A stretch of 64,000 nt of DNA from Rhizophagus irregularis (GCF_026210795.1 NC_089439.1:1302001-1366000); one strand, 5' to 3'. Positions 35,700 through 48,634 are shown, counted from the first letter of the stretch. Program-made: numbers and translations. Notes: generated from the letters alone by a model not told the origin.

Positions 35700-38310
35700 A
35701 GTGAATTCGGCCAAATTTGAAATATTTAGAATTTAGATATCCATTATTAATGTTGGAGTGATAGTCAAAGACTTGAATGGTCTGTTAAAAATGCGTCTAT
35801 CCTCCATTAAAATCTCTGTTTGACGTTCTCATCATCATCATCACATATACTTTCTTCGTCACGTATACCTTCTGATCACTAATTTTTGCTTTATAGAATG
35901 ATGTTTCTAGAATTGATGAGATGTAACAAATCACTTCATAGCGGCTTAAAACACACTCCCTAAAAATATAACCCACTCCAGTCTTGCATTTGTAACAAAG
36001 TCGTATTGATAGAGTATTATTTGTACTTTCAGATACAATGAATTTCTCATTCCTACATTACTTGTTACTACTTTCTGCAATAAGTCTCGAACAGCATTTA
36101 GACAGCCATTTAAATTGATTTTGCTTACATACGGATAGACCTTCTAGCAGTTTTCTATTTAGAACTTTTTGTCAAAAGTGTATCACGGTACACTTTAACC
36201 ACCATAATATCATAATAGTAAATATAATGTTGAACTGAATCTTTGATATTTCATATTTGTAAATTGAGTTTGATACCATACAATTATTACATCACTACCC
36301 ACCACCATTAAAAGCAATAATATTGCAGATTTTCTTTTATGTTGAACGTAGAATCAAATTTACATTAAAATGACGATAGTTAGTTGCAACAACCAATTCC
36401 TCCACTTCCTTTCACCTTTATCTTGATCTTTATCTTTGCTCTTCATCTCTACAAACCATGAAGATGTTGAACATACACAGTAAATAATATAAACAAACAT
36501 TTGATTAAAAAGAAATTCAATACCTGTAGCACCAATTCCTCGGTATAAATAATTTATTATTTGAATTGTGCGACTTCAGTTTGATCAGGATGAAACGTTT
36601 GTTTATTATTAAAATATTTCTAGATCATTCATAAATATAACTTTTCAAGAGAACTTGAAAGGATTGATCAATTTAGACATCATTATATTATAGTAGACGG
36701 TCGAGTATATGTAAATTTTTGATAAATTTCATAATTTTTCATCATCAAATCGATGTAAGTCCTAGAAGGTTCAAAAAATTTTTAATATCTTAACGTGAAT
36801 TCAAAAGTAAAAATTTCCTTCAACTTATACAAGGAACGTAAGATTGTTACGACTATATTCAATTATTGTCAAGACTTTTCGACTAGCTTCTCTATCGAAT
36901 CAGCAATGAGAATTTAATGCTGAATATTATAAAAATAAGAAAAAAAAAATGATACATATCATTCACCAATTATTCACTATATTTTTGATCTATAAATTAA
37001 TTGCTTGCTTAACTTGTGAGTTGTAACAAGCTCTCAATCAAAATATTGAAATTGGCACTCCCTAATTGTTCAAAACGCACATACCAGAAAACATGACCAC
37101 TTGATCCACTTCAGTCTTGACTTTTGTAACAAGTCATATTGATAGGCGTATTGATAGAATTATTTGTACCTTTCACACATTATAAATTTCTCCATCGCTC
37201 GTCATAGGATCTCATGATAGTACTTAATAAGAACTTTCGTTTAAAAGTGCATCATGGTATACTTTTAATCACGACAATAACTAAAATGTTGACTCAATCA
37301 TTGTACAGATTATCACATTACTGCTCAACCATCTAATACTGTAGATTCTCTTTTAATGGAGGGTTACGCTGAACATAAGAATCATTAAAATGACGATAGT
37401 TGTAACAACTTAATCCTTCTCTCCCTTTCACCATCATCTTGATCTTCATCATTTTTAAAAAAAAATATGGAAAAGATTTTAACAAATATGAACATTTGAA
37501 AAATATAACTAAACGTTTAATTAAATCAATACCTGCAGTATCGTGTTCTTTGATATAAAATTTTTTAAATCGTGCATGACCAGGATGAAACATCCGTTTT
37601 ATCATTAGAATACTAATTCTGAATCTTTCATAAATCAATTTTTCAAGAGTACTTGAAAAAAAAATTGATCCAATTAGACATTAACATAGCCTTAAGTGTT
37701 TTTATAGATGTTGAGAATAAATAAGTCTTTGATAAATCTTTAAGGCGGTTGATAATATTCACCATCAAATCAATATAAACTCTAGAGGGTTTGAAATTTT
37801 TTTAATACTTTTGAATATGAGTTCAAAAGCAAAAAAATTCTTTCAACTCACGTAGCCTCATAATGAAGCGCAGGCTCGTTATGACTGCAATTTCTTGGGT
37901 ATAACGTTTACTTGTACCCGTAAATCTACTGAAATTAGATAGTTGTGAGTTGTTGCAACCAACCACAGTTTGAGTAAATTTCCTTGTTACTTACCTCAAG
38001 AAGGTTTTTCTACTTTTTGTGTCATTCATTCTATCAAACAAAGATATGTCGTTCCCTATATAACTTGTTTCAATACTTTTCTATTATGCCTCTATCAAAA
38101 CAGCAGTAAAATTTACAATACTGAGATATATTGAACATTATGAAAAAATACCAGTTGATGACACACTTGCTGCCGCATCTTTGGATATGGTTTATTAATT
38201 GTTTGTGATTCTATAATAAGGTGTAAGGTTTATCCTGTTATATACAAAATCTTTGTGGAACCTAGGAAACAGAAGTTGTATAAGTTTCACAGGACAATCA
38301 GGTGATATTT
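35700..38310. repeat. Diverged segmental duplication, copy B
   Basis: Counterpart of copy A (25090-27640), with the same ordered landmarks and a further internal partial duplication. The TTTTAATGGAGGG...CATTAAAATGACGATAGTTG block occurs near 37350-37400, and a shorter relative lies near 36330-36390. Copy B lies about 0.9 kb from the intact MACPF-like gene; copy A lies 4 kb from the broken one. Confidence 0.5.
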
Positions 38311-39221
38311 TTATTTATTAAAGATCGTTAATCTGCCATGTAGGGACCACACCTTTACATGCATGATTTATTACATCATTGCCACCAGATGGTTTGCAAT
38401 AAGAATATTTTATTCGTTAGTATGTAAGACTAAATACAATTGGGGGATTCAGTAATAAAAATTTCTAAGAATATTAAAATCAAATTTCTATCAGAATAAA
38501 CTTTTAAAAAATATTGCGAACCTCAATGGATCGACTGGAATACTGGATCGTTCCCCTAAGATCTACATAGTAAAAATTTCCCACTTTATCTCCAACCATA
38601 TTCGTTGCACAATCACTATCACACATGACTCCTTATTATAATAACGATTATTTTCTGGTAACGCTTTACGTTTTGCGTGATCCAAAATTGGTATGGTAAA
38701 AATTATCGATTTTTTTTTTTTTAAGTTGCTTCCAAATTACCCAATAGTTTAAGGTCATTTCAGTCACTTGACTCGTAGTTTAAAGGTCGATTGCAGACAG
38801 CGGACCGCATCTAAATTAAATAATACTGCACCCCAAAATTAATAATCATTAGATAAAGTCATCCTCTACAATATTAATACGTCTAATATATAAATTCGCT
38901 AGAAAATGCTGTATTGGTTTAATATTTATTTCTTTATAAATATGTTTATTTTCCTGTAAATTGCACATGAAAAATGAATTTTCTGGTTTTGACACTTTTA
39001 ATTTTTATGAAGAAAGAAATTCTATAAACGATGTTTGAATTTTTTATTTTGAAAATTATTTCTATAATAAAATATATATATATATAAGATAAAATGAATA
39101 AAACTATATGTATCTAACAATAAAATTGTACAATTTCTATTTAAACATATATAACAAATTCTATAATCTATACTGTATTTTACAAATAAAATAAATAAAT
39201 TTATATTTACAATTCACTTTT

Positions 39222-41210
39222 TTAAATCCTTTTTGGATCAAAGAATGCATATTTTAAATTATTTTCTAATTTCTTGAATTTTTTTTTGTTCTCACAAATA
39301 TTACAAATACAATTATCTTGATTACAATAATTAATATTAATATATTTGATTTTAATTTCACGGGTTTTTTGTTTTAAGAAAATCGGAACAAAATTGTTTT
39401 CTGTAGAATATAAACTAATAAATTTTGGTGTTGTTGATTTTAATGAATTAAGCTTAATAAAATTAAACATTTTTCTTATCTTACTCATATGTTGGAAAGG
39501 TAAAATTCCATAATTATCAGAATCAAGATAGTTTAAAATAATGAGAGTATGGAATTCAAAATTATTGGGTAAGTTGACAAAATGATTATTTTCTAAACAA
39601 TAAGAAAATAAATATGACCCAATTTTTTTATTTCCTCTATCATTAAAAAAATAGTGTCCAATAGCTTGAGAATTGTTTGAAGAATCTAATTCACTTAATA
39701 TTGAAGTTCCAAAACAAAGGATTGATGGATTATATTCCAAATCCAATGATTCAGCAATAGCTTGGCAATTTGATCCATTAAAATTATTCTTTAGAACTTC
39801 CAATTTAATATTAAAATCTGAATGATTATAATCAAAATTTATATCATAACCAACGATCATCCACATGATTTTCAATTTACATTGACGCCTTCTAAATTTG
39901 TTTTGAAAACAATGAATGATAAGTTTTGGATCTTCATTTGATGGCCAAACGATTTGACAGTTAAAAATATCTTTTTCTTTTTTATCAATAACTGTTGCAA
40001 AGATACTACATTCAGCATCTTTATTTTGAAGAATTTCTAATAGATTTTCTGGAATGTTCAATTTAAAAGTATGATAGTATTTTTCAGGTTCAGATAAGTG
40101 ATAATTGTAATCTTCAGTATTTGTATAAAGGATTTTTTTTCCAACTAATAATAAAATTTGTTTACGTAAATCTTTAGATAAAAGTTGAAAAATATTAACC
40201 GGATCTTTAAATTTTATGCAACTCCAATTATTAAAATCTTTTAAGGATTCAACCCAATCCGTTTCATTAAAGTTATTGGAACAAACTTCTTTCCCTCCAT
40301 ATAATCTAAAACTTTGATATTTTGAAGAATTATTTTTGCTTAATGATTTTGATGATTTTTTTTTAGTTTTAATATTTGAAGCCTGATAACCTGTATTTTT
40401 AACATATTTACCAAAATTCTCTTCAGAATTTTCTCTTGCAATAAAATAAGTTCTTCCACCTAAAATAACTTCATTTGGAATAAATTGACCAAAATCATTT
40501 ATGATATCTTTAAATTTTCTTGGATCTTTAGAATCTATAACATTCTTTACTGCTTCAATAAACTCAGTAGTTGGTTCTAATTTAAATTTTAAAGACATTT
40601 TTTTCTGTTCAATAATATTATAAGTTAAATTAGATGCAACATTAGAATTTTTGATATTTGAATTTCTTATCGATACTCCCAATTTTGTAAAATTTGGTAT
40701 ATCAATATCTGCAATTAAAAGAAAATCATTTTTTATAATCTTATTTTCTTCCGAATCAATTTGAATTGTACTATTTTCATATCCATCAACAATTTTATTC
40801 ATTTCGCAATCCACTATCTTGAATGCTCTATTATTCGCTTTTTCTAGAGTTACGCTACGTCCATATTCCAGTTTAAGCTTGTCTTTAAAAAACCTCCAAT
40901 CGGGTTCTGATTTTAAATATAAAATATTACTCTCTTTGTTTATAATATTTTCTAAAGTTATCGTTTCTTCATCTTCTCTCGCTATTACGGCTAACAAACT
41001 TCCACTAGTACTACTATTATTGTTGATTATCTTTGCAAATGAAAATGTATCGTTCATTTTGATTTCACTATTTTTTTCGAGTTTATCACGAATTTTTGAC
41101 AAGTTGTCTTTACAATTTAAATTGGCTGATACAAGTTTTGATGTATTATCCTCTTGTACATTAGTTGAATTCACACTAACTATTTTAATTTGACATACGG
41201 TATTAGCCAT
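39222..41210 (-). CDS. MACPF-like (membrane-attack/perforin-type) protein
   Basis: Single exon of 662 residues. I take the ATG at 41210, because the codon two positions upstream is TTG. The N-terminal 50 residues are polar with no signal peptide. The segment FGQFIPNEVILGG (about 240-252) fits the MACPF signature (aromatic-G-x-x-[FYI]-x6-GG), although the usual T-H is replaced by Q-F. A second GG-containing strand (YGGK, about 304) and a conserved W-x9-W block (about 319-329) follow. The C-terminal half is a conserved unknown region found in both local copies, ending in a Cys cluster (CNQDNCICNIC) and a basic tail. MACPF proteins are pore-formers or non-lytic relatives. Activity is not predictable here, and the lack of a secretion signal points to an intracellular role or unconventional export. 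Confidence 0.65.
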   Translation of the reverse strand: MANTVCQIKIVSVNSTNVQEDNTSKLVSANLNCKDNLSKIRDKLEKNSEIKMNDTFSFAKIINNNSSTSGSLLAVIAREDEETITLENIINKESNILYLKSEPDWRFFKDKLKLEYGRSVTLEKANNRAFKIVDCEMNKIVDGYENSTIQIDSEENKIIKNDFLLIADIDIPNFTKLGVSIRNSNIKNSNVASNLTYNIIEQKKMSLKFKLEPTTEFIEAVKNVIDSKDPRKFKDIINDFGQFIPNEVILGGRTYFIARENSEENFGKYVKNTGYQASNIKTKKKSSKSLSKNNSSKYQSFRLYGGKEVCSNNFNETDWVESLKDFNNWSCIKFKDPVNIFQLLSKDLRKQILLLVGKKILYTNTEDYNYHLSEPEKYYHTFKLNIPENLLEILQNKDAECSIFATVIDKKEKDIFNCQIVWPSNEDPKLIIHCFQNKFRRRQCKLKIMWMIVGYDINFDYNHSDFNIKLEVLKNNFNGSNCQAIAESLDLEYNPSILCFGTSILSELDSSNNSQAIGHYFFNDRGNKKIGSYLFSYCLENNHFVNLPNNFEFHTLIILNYLDSDNYGILPFQHMSKIRKMFNFIKLNSLKSTTPKFISLYSTENNFVPIFLKQKTREIKIKYININYCNQDNCICNICENKKKFKKLENNLKYAFFDPKRI

Positions 41211-41216
41211 AATCAA

Positions 41217-44200
41217 GAACGTTGATTAGTGAAAGACTCTTTTTTTTTGAGAAAAAAACCACTCAAAAAAAGAAGAACTTAAAAACAAGAATAGAAAAAA
41301 TTATTCAAGTCGACTGTCAGGTCTTATTTTTATACTTTCGATAAATGAGTTGTGTTGTTTTTATGCATGTAAAAGACAATTATTTATTAAAGAAAGATTT
41401 TAATTTGGGGAAAAAACGGAAATATTTAAAGTTTTTTCTTTTATCTATTTCAAAAATATCGATAGATGATATCAAAAAATTCAAGAATTTAAGTTTTTTG
41501 AAACACTGCTACTTGGTTTTTTATTTAAAATATTGGATACTTTAAACCTTGATTTGGAAATTTTCTGGCGTCGGATGATCGAAAAATGAATCACCAATAG
41601 AAAATCATTTTTTTCTTCTAAAATTTAAAATTCTTAAATTAATAGTGTAACAAGGATAATTTTAACAAAAGATATACACTTATGGGTTACACTAATCATC
41701 AGCCACATACATGTAGAACAACGCCGAGCAGAGCGCAAAGGGACCTGTCCCTGTTGTTGATTGTGACAAACAAAACTTTAGATACAAAGTATACAAAGTC
41801 TAAAAAACTTTATTTTTTTTTCTTTATTTTTTTTTTGCTTTTTTTTTAAAAAAAATTTTTTTTGCCTTCTTTTTCGTTTTTTGCAGTAAATGAGAAAACA
41901 AAAAGAATACGAAAACCTGTCAAAATGTATAGATTTTTTAAATTATTTTTTTTAAAGGGTTGTATGGAAGACGTTCTGCTTAGAAAAAAGATATTTTTGG
42001 ATGGTGTTTACCATCGTGCACATCCTTCCTGCATAATTAATAGGAGAAAAGTCTTTTAAATTTTAATATTTTGAATCAGACCGATTGTTTTACAAAATAC
42101 GTAATTGAACTTGGACAACCCGAAAATTGCTTTGCAAACTAACCAAATTACTAAAATTTTTATTAATTTCTTTCAAACTTTATACATAATTCTATTAAAA
42201 AAAAAAAGAAATAATGTTTTTTAAACCTTGAATTAATTAATTTTTATAGTAGCGTAATGGTTCGAAGCATTACGGTCGAAATGTACAATAAAAATTTTTT
42301 TCTTGTATTTTTCTTTGAGCACCTCTTAAAATGCCTTTGACACAAGAATCTTCAAGTGAAATCTTCAAGTTTTAACCACTTTAAACATTGCACGCTCTAT
42401 TTTCTTTAAGTTAAGTATAGCGAACGTCGAAAAAAAAATCTTTTCTCATATTTATAAAGTTATAGGGTCATCAGGATCAATAAAGTTACAGTATATCGGT
42501 ATCTTAAAATTCAATACAGTTTACTTAACTTATTTTAGTTAAAAATGAATGAATGAATAATGAAGATAATATATATAAATATATTTTTCAATCATTTTCG
42601 GAAGTTACTGTACACTAAATATTTTGTGATATTTAAACGTATATTTTAAAATAGTTCATACATGTCATTAAATAACGATGTTCATTGTCAAAGTGAAGAT
42701 TAACTTTGCTTGCATTGCTTGCAACCACCTAACCACATGATGCATTTCATTACGTGAGTGGCTTTGATATTCAATTATTCCAATAATACGGTAATATCAT
42801 TAAACGAATACTTAAAGTAAATTCATATTCAGCAAAAAAAATCAATCGTTTCAAATTTATGTTACTTGTCATTATTGGTCTTCTCTCGAAAGAGGAAACA
42901 AACCGAATTAAATTAATAAAATTATTAATTCAGCTTAATAAGTAATAATCTGTATTTAATAATCGTCTGATTGGTGGATGTAAAACAATGAGTTTATACA
43001 ATGATTTTTTAAAAAAATAAAGAAAAAATAAAAATAAAGAAAAACAAAATAAATATATTTCCGGACAAGAAAGGGTAATTTCTTAAAGAGTGAAGAAGGG
43101 TTTATTAATTGTAAAAAAGAAGAAACCGTGAATTTTATTTTTTAAAATTATTAATTACGAGCAGAATGATCAGCGAGCACGTCAGTCTAATATTATTGGT
43201 TATTCTCCTTAATTTGCGTAGCATTTTGTAACGTTTGTTTTTAAAGATATTTGGTTCTAAATCATTATTTACTATTATATATATATATATATATATATTC
43301 AAAAATATAAATATAAAGCTGTGTTGAAATTGCATCAAATAAATCAAACAGATTTGAACTAAGATATCATATTAATTATAAAATCACCGATATAAGCTAT
43401 ACTGGTAATCGAAATTTTATGATAGACCTAAAAACTTCATAAAGTACGTGAAAAATAAAACAATTTATTATTATTAAAATTTCAATTTGTAATTCTCATT
43501 TTCCAAATAATACACTCATGTGCTCATCACGTGAGCACTGTTTATGGGTTAATAGTGTAACAAAGCACATCCGAGCACAAAGGGTGACCCTATTATTGAT
43601 TATGGCAAACAAAGCTTTCGATACAAAGTTTGAAAGCTTTCTTTTATTATTCCTTTCTTTCTTTTTTTTTTTTTGTTTTGTTTTTTTTTTCATATTCTTT
43701 TCTTTTATAGTACAATAAGAAAACAAAAAGAATATAAGTACATCGACAAACCTGCCGAATTGTATAACGGGTTTTTAAATGATATTTTTAAAGGATTGTA
43801 TGGAATTTTCGAATTATGAAATTATATTTCTGCTCCGGAAAAAAAAAAGATATGTTTGGCTGCAGATTTCCCGTACCTGCAGTAGGTCTCTGACATACCA
43901 AAATAAGAGAAAAATCTTTTTGGAAAGATCAGACCATTTATTTTATAAATACCGTAATTTCAGTATATGATATCAAATATTTTTTTACAAACTAACCAAA
44001 CTACTAAACGTTTCATTAATTATCTGTCCGGGAAATCGGTAATCCTGAATATTTTTTTAAAACCTGCTCGAATCGTATTTCAATGTAAGGAAGACTGTAG
44101 AACGTTAAGAAAATATCTTATGATTATGAATGTAATGCGAAGATGAAAATGAATGATCTTACCCTGACGTACTAGAAATATAACTTTTTTTTTTTAATTT

Positions 44201-47200
44201 GGTTAATATAGTTATTTTTTTTAATTATCATATTAATACAAAAAAAATTTTCTCCGTTGAACCACAAAACTACATGCATAATGATAATAGTTTAAAATAC
44301 AATTTAAAATCTCTATTTTAAATGTATGAATTCATTTCCAATTTAAGTTTGTGGTTTTTAATTGTGATCACGTGTTCTCCAAATCTAAATGATGATAACT
44401 AAAATTAGTGATTAATGACTTCGCAAATCAAGAAATAACAAGGTTCATTGAAAAGGTTATCCTTATAAGATTACTTATTAAATAAAGTGAAATAAAAAGC
44501 AAAATTCAATACTTCTTTACTGTAAGGTTGCGAAATTGCGTAGTAATATAACAAGCTTCTATAAATTTTCTAAACAGACTGAAACGTTATTAAGAATAAA
44601 ATTTGTGTCAAGTTTTAAAATCCGTTTTAAAGCCATAACAGATAAAAAATAAACATCAGACATAAAAACGTAAAACCGCAATATAAAAAAATCTTACAAA
44701 TGTTACTAAAATGTGATATTTGTGTATATTTTCTAAAATAGAAACGAGGTTTTAAAAAAAAAAAATTTACGGTATGAAAAATACATTTGACGAAATACAG
44801 TTAGACCTCGATATAACGAACCGATATTGACTCATAACTTCTTAAAAACCAAATCCACTTATAATTAATTTTATCACAATATACCGATTTTATTATAAAT
44901 TTCGCGATATTAATATACCGAAGTCATGTTATTTATTCGCGATTATCCGTTTTATCCTAATTCCGGCCAGCATTAAATTAAGTTGGCCAGCATTAAGTGC
45001 ACAGCATAAAATTTTATAAAATTTAATTATTAGTAGAGAAGTTTTACAAGCATCTCTACACAAAATATATTTCATTAATAATTTTTTTAAAAATACATTT
45101 TAAAAATTGAGTTCGGGCACTTGTTTTACCGAATATTCGGTATAATGATCCAAGATCACCTGAACGGAAGGTTGAGTTCTGAATTGAGCAGCCTCCCTGT
45201 AATAAAAACCGGTGCTTATTTTCAGGAACGTACGATTATGAATTATGTGTTACAATTTCTGGTTTATCTCTTGTTTTTATGTTGGCTCATAATAATAATA
45301 ATTATAAAATGATGATATTATTCATTACGGCTATTAACGTTCTGGAATAAAGGCCATTTTATAATTTTATAGCTTGGAGCCGGTTAAAATTATTAGCTGA
45401 TTTAAGAATTTTTTGGTTAAAACGGGAAATTCCAGCCATCCAGGTTTCAACTCTGGCCAAATATACAATTTCGGCTCGTTGGTTATCCAAAGCTCTAATT
45501 TATATAAATTTAAGGTTAATTCTTACAAAAAATGTATTAAAGTATTTATCCAATCATTAATAAGTGCTGCTAGGAATTTCATTCAAATTCTTAATGTTAA
45601 AGAATAGAAATTATTTACTGTTATTTCACTTACAGTATCAAGACCTGAGTCATTTGACATTAACGTTGTCAGCACAATTCAATTAAAATCATGTGCTAAG
45701 ATGTCATTTAATTGTCAAATGACAAAGAATTATTACCAAAATAAATAAATGGATACAAGTCATAATAAATAAATATGCATCCTTACGGATAAAATTTTTT
45801 ATTGTTTTGCAACAGAACCATTTATTTATAATACGGTTAGTCCGTGACTAGTAAAAATAGCCATATAAAATTATATTATCTATTTATATTAAAGTTTTAT
45901 TCAGAAGTACTTTATAAAAAATTTATAAAATTAGAGCATCCATATTTTTTTGCCTTTAAAAATAAAATTTTGAATTGATAAAATTATTATTAATTAAATC
46001 CCTATAAAAAATTTATTCCGTTTTCCTATTCCATGTTATTTCTGTAAATGTTATCATATTCACGCCTCAAAACATGGAAATTATCCAATTATTTTCCGTA
46101 AATGCACAGAAATTACGAATAAAATTTTTTACAGGGTGACATATGCAGCCCTTGTTATACTTTAAAAGAATATAAAATGTAACACTATAGGAAAAAATGA
46201 CCACTCACAATTAGGCGATCCCTTATAGTCACAGACAGATGCGTTACCGAAAATCATTTTACGAATTTTATTTTTTACTTTGATTAGCTTCACAAATTAT
46301 TTATTATATGTGTAATTTTACCTTAATATTGTTCGACGTATATTTTATAGTTAGCCAATCGGAAATTTTAACACTTTATCCTAATAAATCGTCAATTATG
46401 ACAATTTAATTATTTTTACGTTTTTATGCATAACTAATATCAATCGATTTGTGGAAAACGTAAATGTTACAGATGAGTACGTAAGATGACTAAAACTAGA
46501 ATTTCTTTCCGATTTAATTATTTGGGCTCAACGAAAATTGAGTCAATTTAATTTGTGCCTCGGAATTAATTGTAGTTTGCTTTTATTTAATGCAACAAAC
46601 GCAAGAAATATATTTGCTATATTGTACTGCAGAATTTTCCTGTATTATTATGTTTCACAGATATAATTTCTAAGGCATCATACTCTCTCGAGAGAATAAT
46701 CTACATATGCATGGACTTAAATGTTCGTATTTTAATCGCATTAATAAAGTAATTAAGAAGAAAATCAGAAATATTTTTTCTTGGCTTCTTTAAAATTATT
46801 CCTTGCATGGCATAAAATTATTCTCAGGTTTTAATAATTCAGATACAACCAATTAAAGACTTTCATAACCAGTGTAATAAATTTTTTAGATTTTAATGTC
46901 GCAATAATAAAATTTTGTAAGGGAAAAATCATGTTAAATAGAAGAATGTTACGAAACATTATATATACATGCTATTAAAGGCGTTTTAATTTGTAAATTC
47001 CCTTGTTAATAACAAATTGATTATAAATAAATGTTAGGCTATCAAAAAAATATACAGTAGTTTAATAGCGAATAAAATTATATACAGTATTGAATTTGGC
47101 TAAATACACTTAAAGAAATATTCTCTTTGTTATTTAAATAATAAAAAGCAGCGTTTTAATACGTTATACGAATGACGCTTAAAAAATCACAAAATTGGCG

Positions 47201-47514
47201 TAATTTGTAAAGTAGAATATATGTTTATTATCGTACAAAGAAAAAATAATAAATAGTTATTAGAGAAGACCGATATCTTCCTAAAAATATCGGTCATTAA
47301 AATCCCGCATATTCCTAATCGACGAAATGATGTCATTGTAACAGTATGAAAAAAAATATTTTTTATTTTGTCATCAACCAACTTCATCAAATACTTTGCG
47401 GCTTTGCCCGTATTTACCGAAAGTGAAATGCCATTTTGCCGAAATTCATTTACTCAAGGAATATCTTACCAAATTACCGTTTTGCCGAAAGGATATTTAT
47501 ATTTATTTTTATTA
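41217..47514. other. Gene-poor stretch
   Basis: No supportable gene. It contains a local direct duplication (41641-42165 and 43552-44030), a TA microsatellite at about 43277-43298, and a solitary transposon-end-like CAGTTAGACCTCGATATAACG (about 44799). Short open frames here have no domain or splice support. Confidence 0.45.
41641..44030. repeat. Two direct copies of a segment of about 500 bp
   Basis: Copies at about 41641-42165 and 43552-44030 share, in order, AATAGTGTAACAA, GAGC(A)...CAAAGGG, GAT(T/A)GTG(A)CAAACAAA, GATACAAAGT, a long T-run, GAAAACAAAAAGAATA, AAAGG(G/A)TTGTATGGAA, GAGAAAA(A/G)TCTTT and ACAAACTAACCAAA. The stretch around AGAAAACAAAAAGAATA can be read as a coding-like LNDIFKGLYGI peptide in the second copy, but both copies have stops. 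They may be two relics of one unknown gene. Confidence 0.55.
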
Positions 47515-47797
47515 CAGCAAAATTCGAAATATAATGGACACGAGAAAATTTTTATTGTCGGGATTGTCGTGTACTCGGGTTACTCGGCTAGTCGGGTTAT
47601 TAGAAAAGAAAATAACACGGGTATATTTTAATTAAATTTTATTATAACATAATTACATTATATAATATATATAATTATACTTTATTATACTTATACTACG
47701 CCATTATATCGTGTTATATATCTTTTCTAATAACCCGACTAGCCGAGTAACCGAACAATCCCGACAACAAGTGTCCACTATATTTCGAATTTTGCTG
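47515..47797. mobile_element. TA-flanked fold-back MITE, 283 bp
   Basis: Termini CAGCAAAATTCGAAATATA (left) and the matching complement (right) are identical over 19 bp and bordered by TA on both sides. Homology between arms continues inward through TGGACAC, TGTCGGGATTGT and GTTACTCGGCTAGTCGGGTTATTAG. The whole element therefore folds into a hairpin with arms of about 90 bp. Non-coding. TA borders point to a Tc1/mariner-derived MITE. Confidence 0.8.
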
Positions 47798-48215
47798 TAA
47801 ATTTATACAGACTTTTATTTTTTTTATAGTTTATATAATTTTTAATTAATTAATATAAACAAATGGCACGGATCAGTATCAGTGACAATTATAATTTGTT
47901 AGTGGAACGAAAGACTATAATTGTTGTGTCAAAGTAATCGGTTAAGATCACATATGATTATGAAACAAAAATTTTGGCGCTACCAAATTGGTAAAAAGAG
48001 TCATATCCTAAATCCTATTGGAGCTAAAATTGAGACTTATATCCGTAATTTAATTTTGATTTTCAATAGATGTAGTAATGCTTTGTCAAGCAAATCTTTG
48101 AATATAAACGGCCGATTCGTAAATTCAATATTCAAATTTAGTCAGTTTAATGAATAATTGACATAATTAACCGTCCAATTAGTTTTTTTATGGCACGGTA
48201 ATTTACTGATTTAGA

Positions 48216-48382
48216 TTAGAAGCGCTTGAGTCCGATCTAATCCGATTTACTTGTATCACTATCATTATAGGACAATATTTACAAATGAAAAACTGAAAAA
48301 CTATATATAAACCCTATTTTTTTTATAGCATTTGACAACAATATAAGTTTTAATCCTACTTTTTTTTTTTACTTTCGTTATA
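48216..48382 (+). promoter_or_regulatory. Duplicated upstream region of the small-family gene
   Basis: This stretch is shared with 55660-55816, upstream of the broken copy at 55817. Common blocks are CTGATTTAGAT, GAGTC(C/T)GAT, TACTTGTATCACT, AAACCCTATTTTT, TAAGTTTTGATCCTAC-like and TTTTACTTTCGTTATA immediately before the ATG. Conservation of this part along with the coding start suggests promoter plus leader were duplicated together. The pyrimidine-rich stretch before the ATG resembles a fungal core promoter. Confidence 0.5.
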
Positions 48383-48634
48383 ATGTCATCAAAAAATTAT
48401 GGACAAAAAACGTGCGGAACACCACCAAGTATTTGCTCAGATTGTAAAGAAACGAGCGATTCTGTCAAACTTTTTTCTAGTAAAGTAAATAAATTAGAAG
48501 GAATTACTGACAATTTTTATGAAAATCCCATAAAAAAGAATAAGAATAATCAATTTTCTATCTTCAATAATGCAAAATTTACTTTAAACAATGTATCTTG
48601 CGAGTTAGAATATGATTTATCAAAATTTTTTTAG
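48383..48634 (+). CDS. Small Cys-containing protein, intact member of a local family
   Basis: 83 residues, ATG at 48383 to TAG. Layout: a polar N-terminus, CSDCKETSD (CxxC, residues 18-21), VKLFSSKVNKLEGI (31-43), then a basic linker and FSIFNNAKFTLNNVSCELEYDLS near the C-terminus. Three other copies of this layout lie within 8 kb (50203-50558 -, 52005-52308 -, 55817-56008 +), all broken. Relative to the 52005-52308 copy, whose tail continues LENLQKLASF, this one ends about 15 residues early, so it may itself be slightly truncated. Function unknown; the CxxC could bind metal. Confidence 0.5.
   Translation: MSSKNYGQKTCGTPPSICSDCKETSDSVKLFSSKVNKLEGITDNFYENPIKKNKNNQFSIFNNAKFTLNNVSCELEYDLSKFF

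Larger units (their letters stand above)
33539..39221. other. Interval between the MACPF-like copies
   Basis: No gene seen. It holds a long fold-back element (34490-34787), repeat copy B (35700-38310) and AT-rich DNA. A CAGTCGCCATTGGACATAATGAAC motif at about 34229 looks like one end of a pogo-like transposon with no partner. A 101-codon minus-strand frame at 37333-37638 is repeat-derived and unrecognised. Confidence 0.45.

Noticed and set aside
37333..37638. 101-codon minus-strand frame
   Set aside because: It lies in repeat copy B, its counterpart in copy A is not open, and no domain is recognised.
44799..45000. Complete pogo-like transposon
   Set aside because: CAGTTAGACCTCGATATAACG looks like one terminus, but I found no partner end or transposase nearby.
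45413..45607. 64-codon plus-strand frame
   Set aside because: No ATG-based context, no domain and no homologous copy; probably chance.
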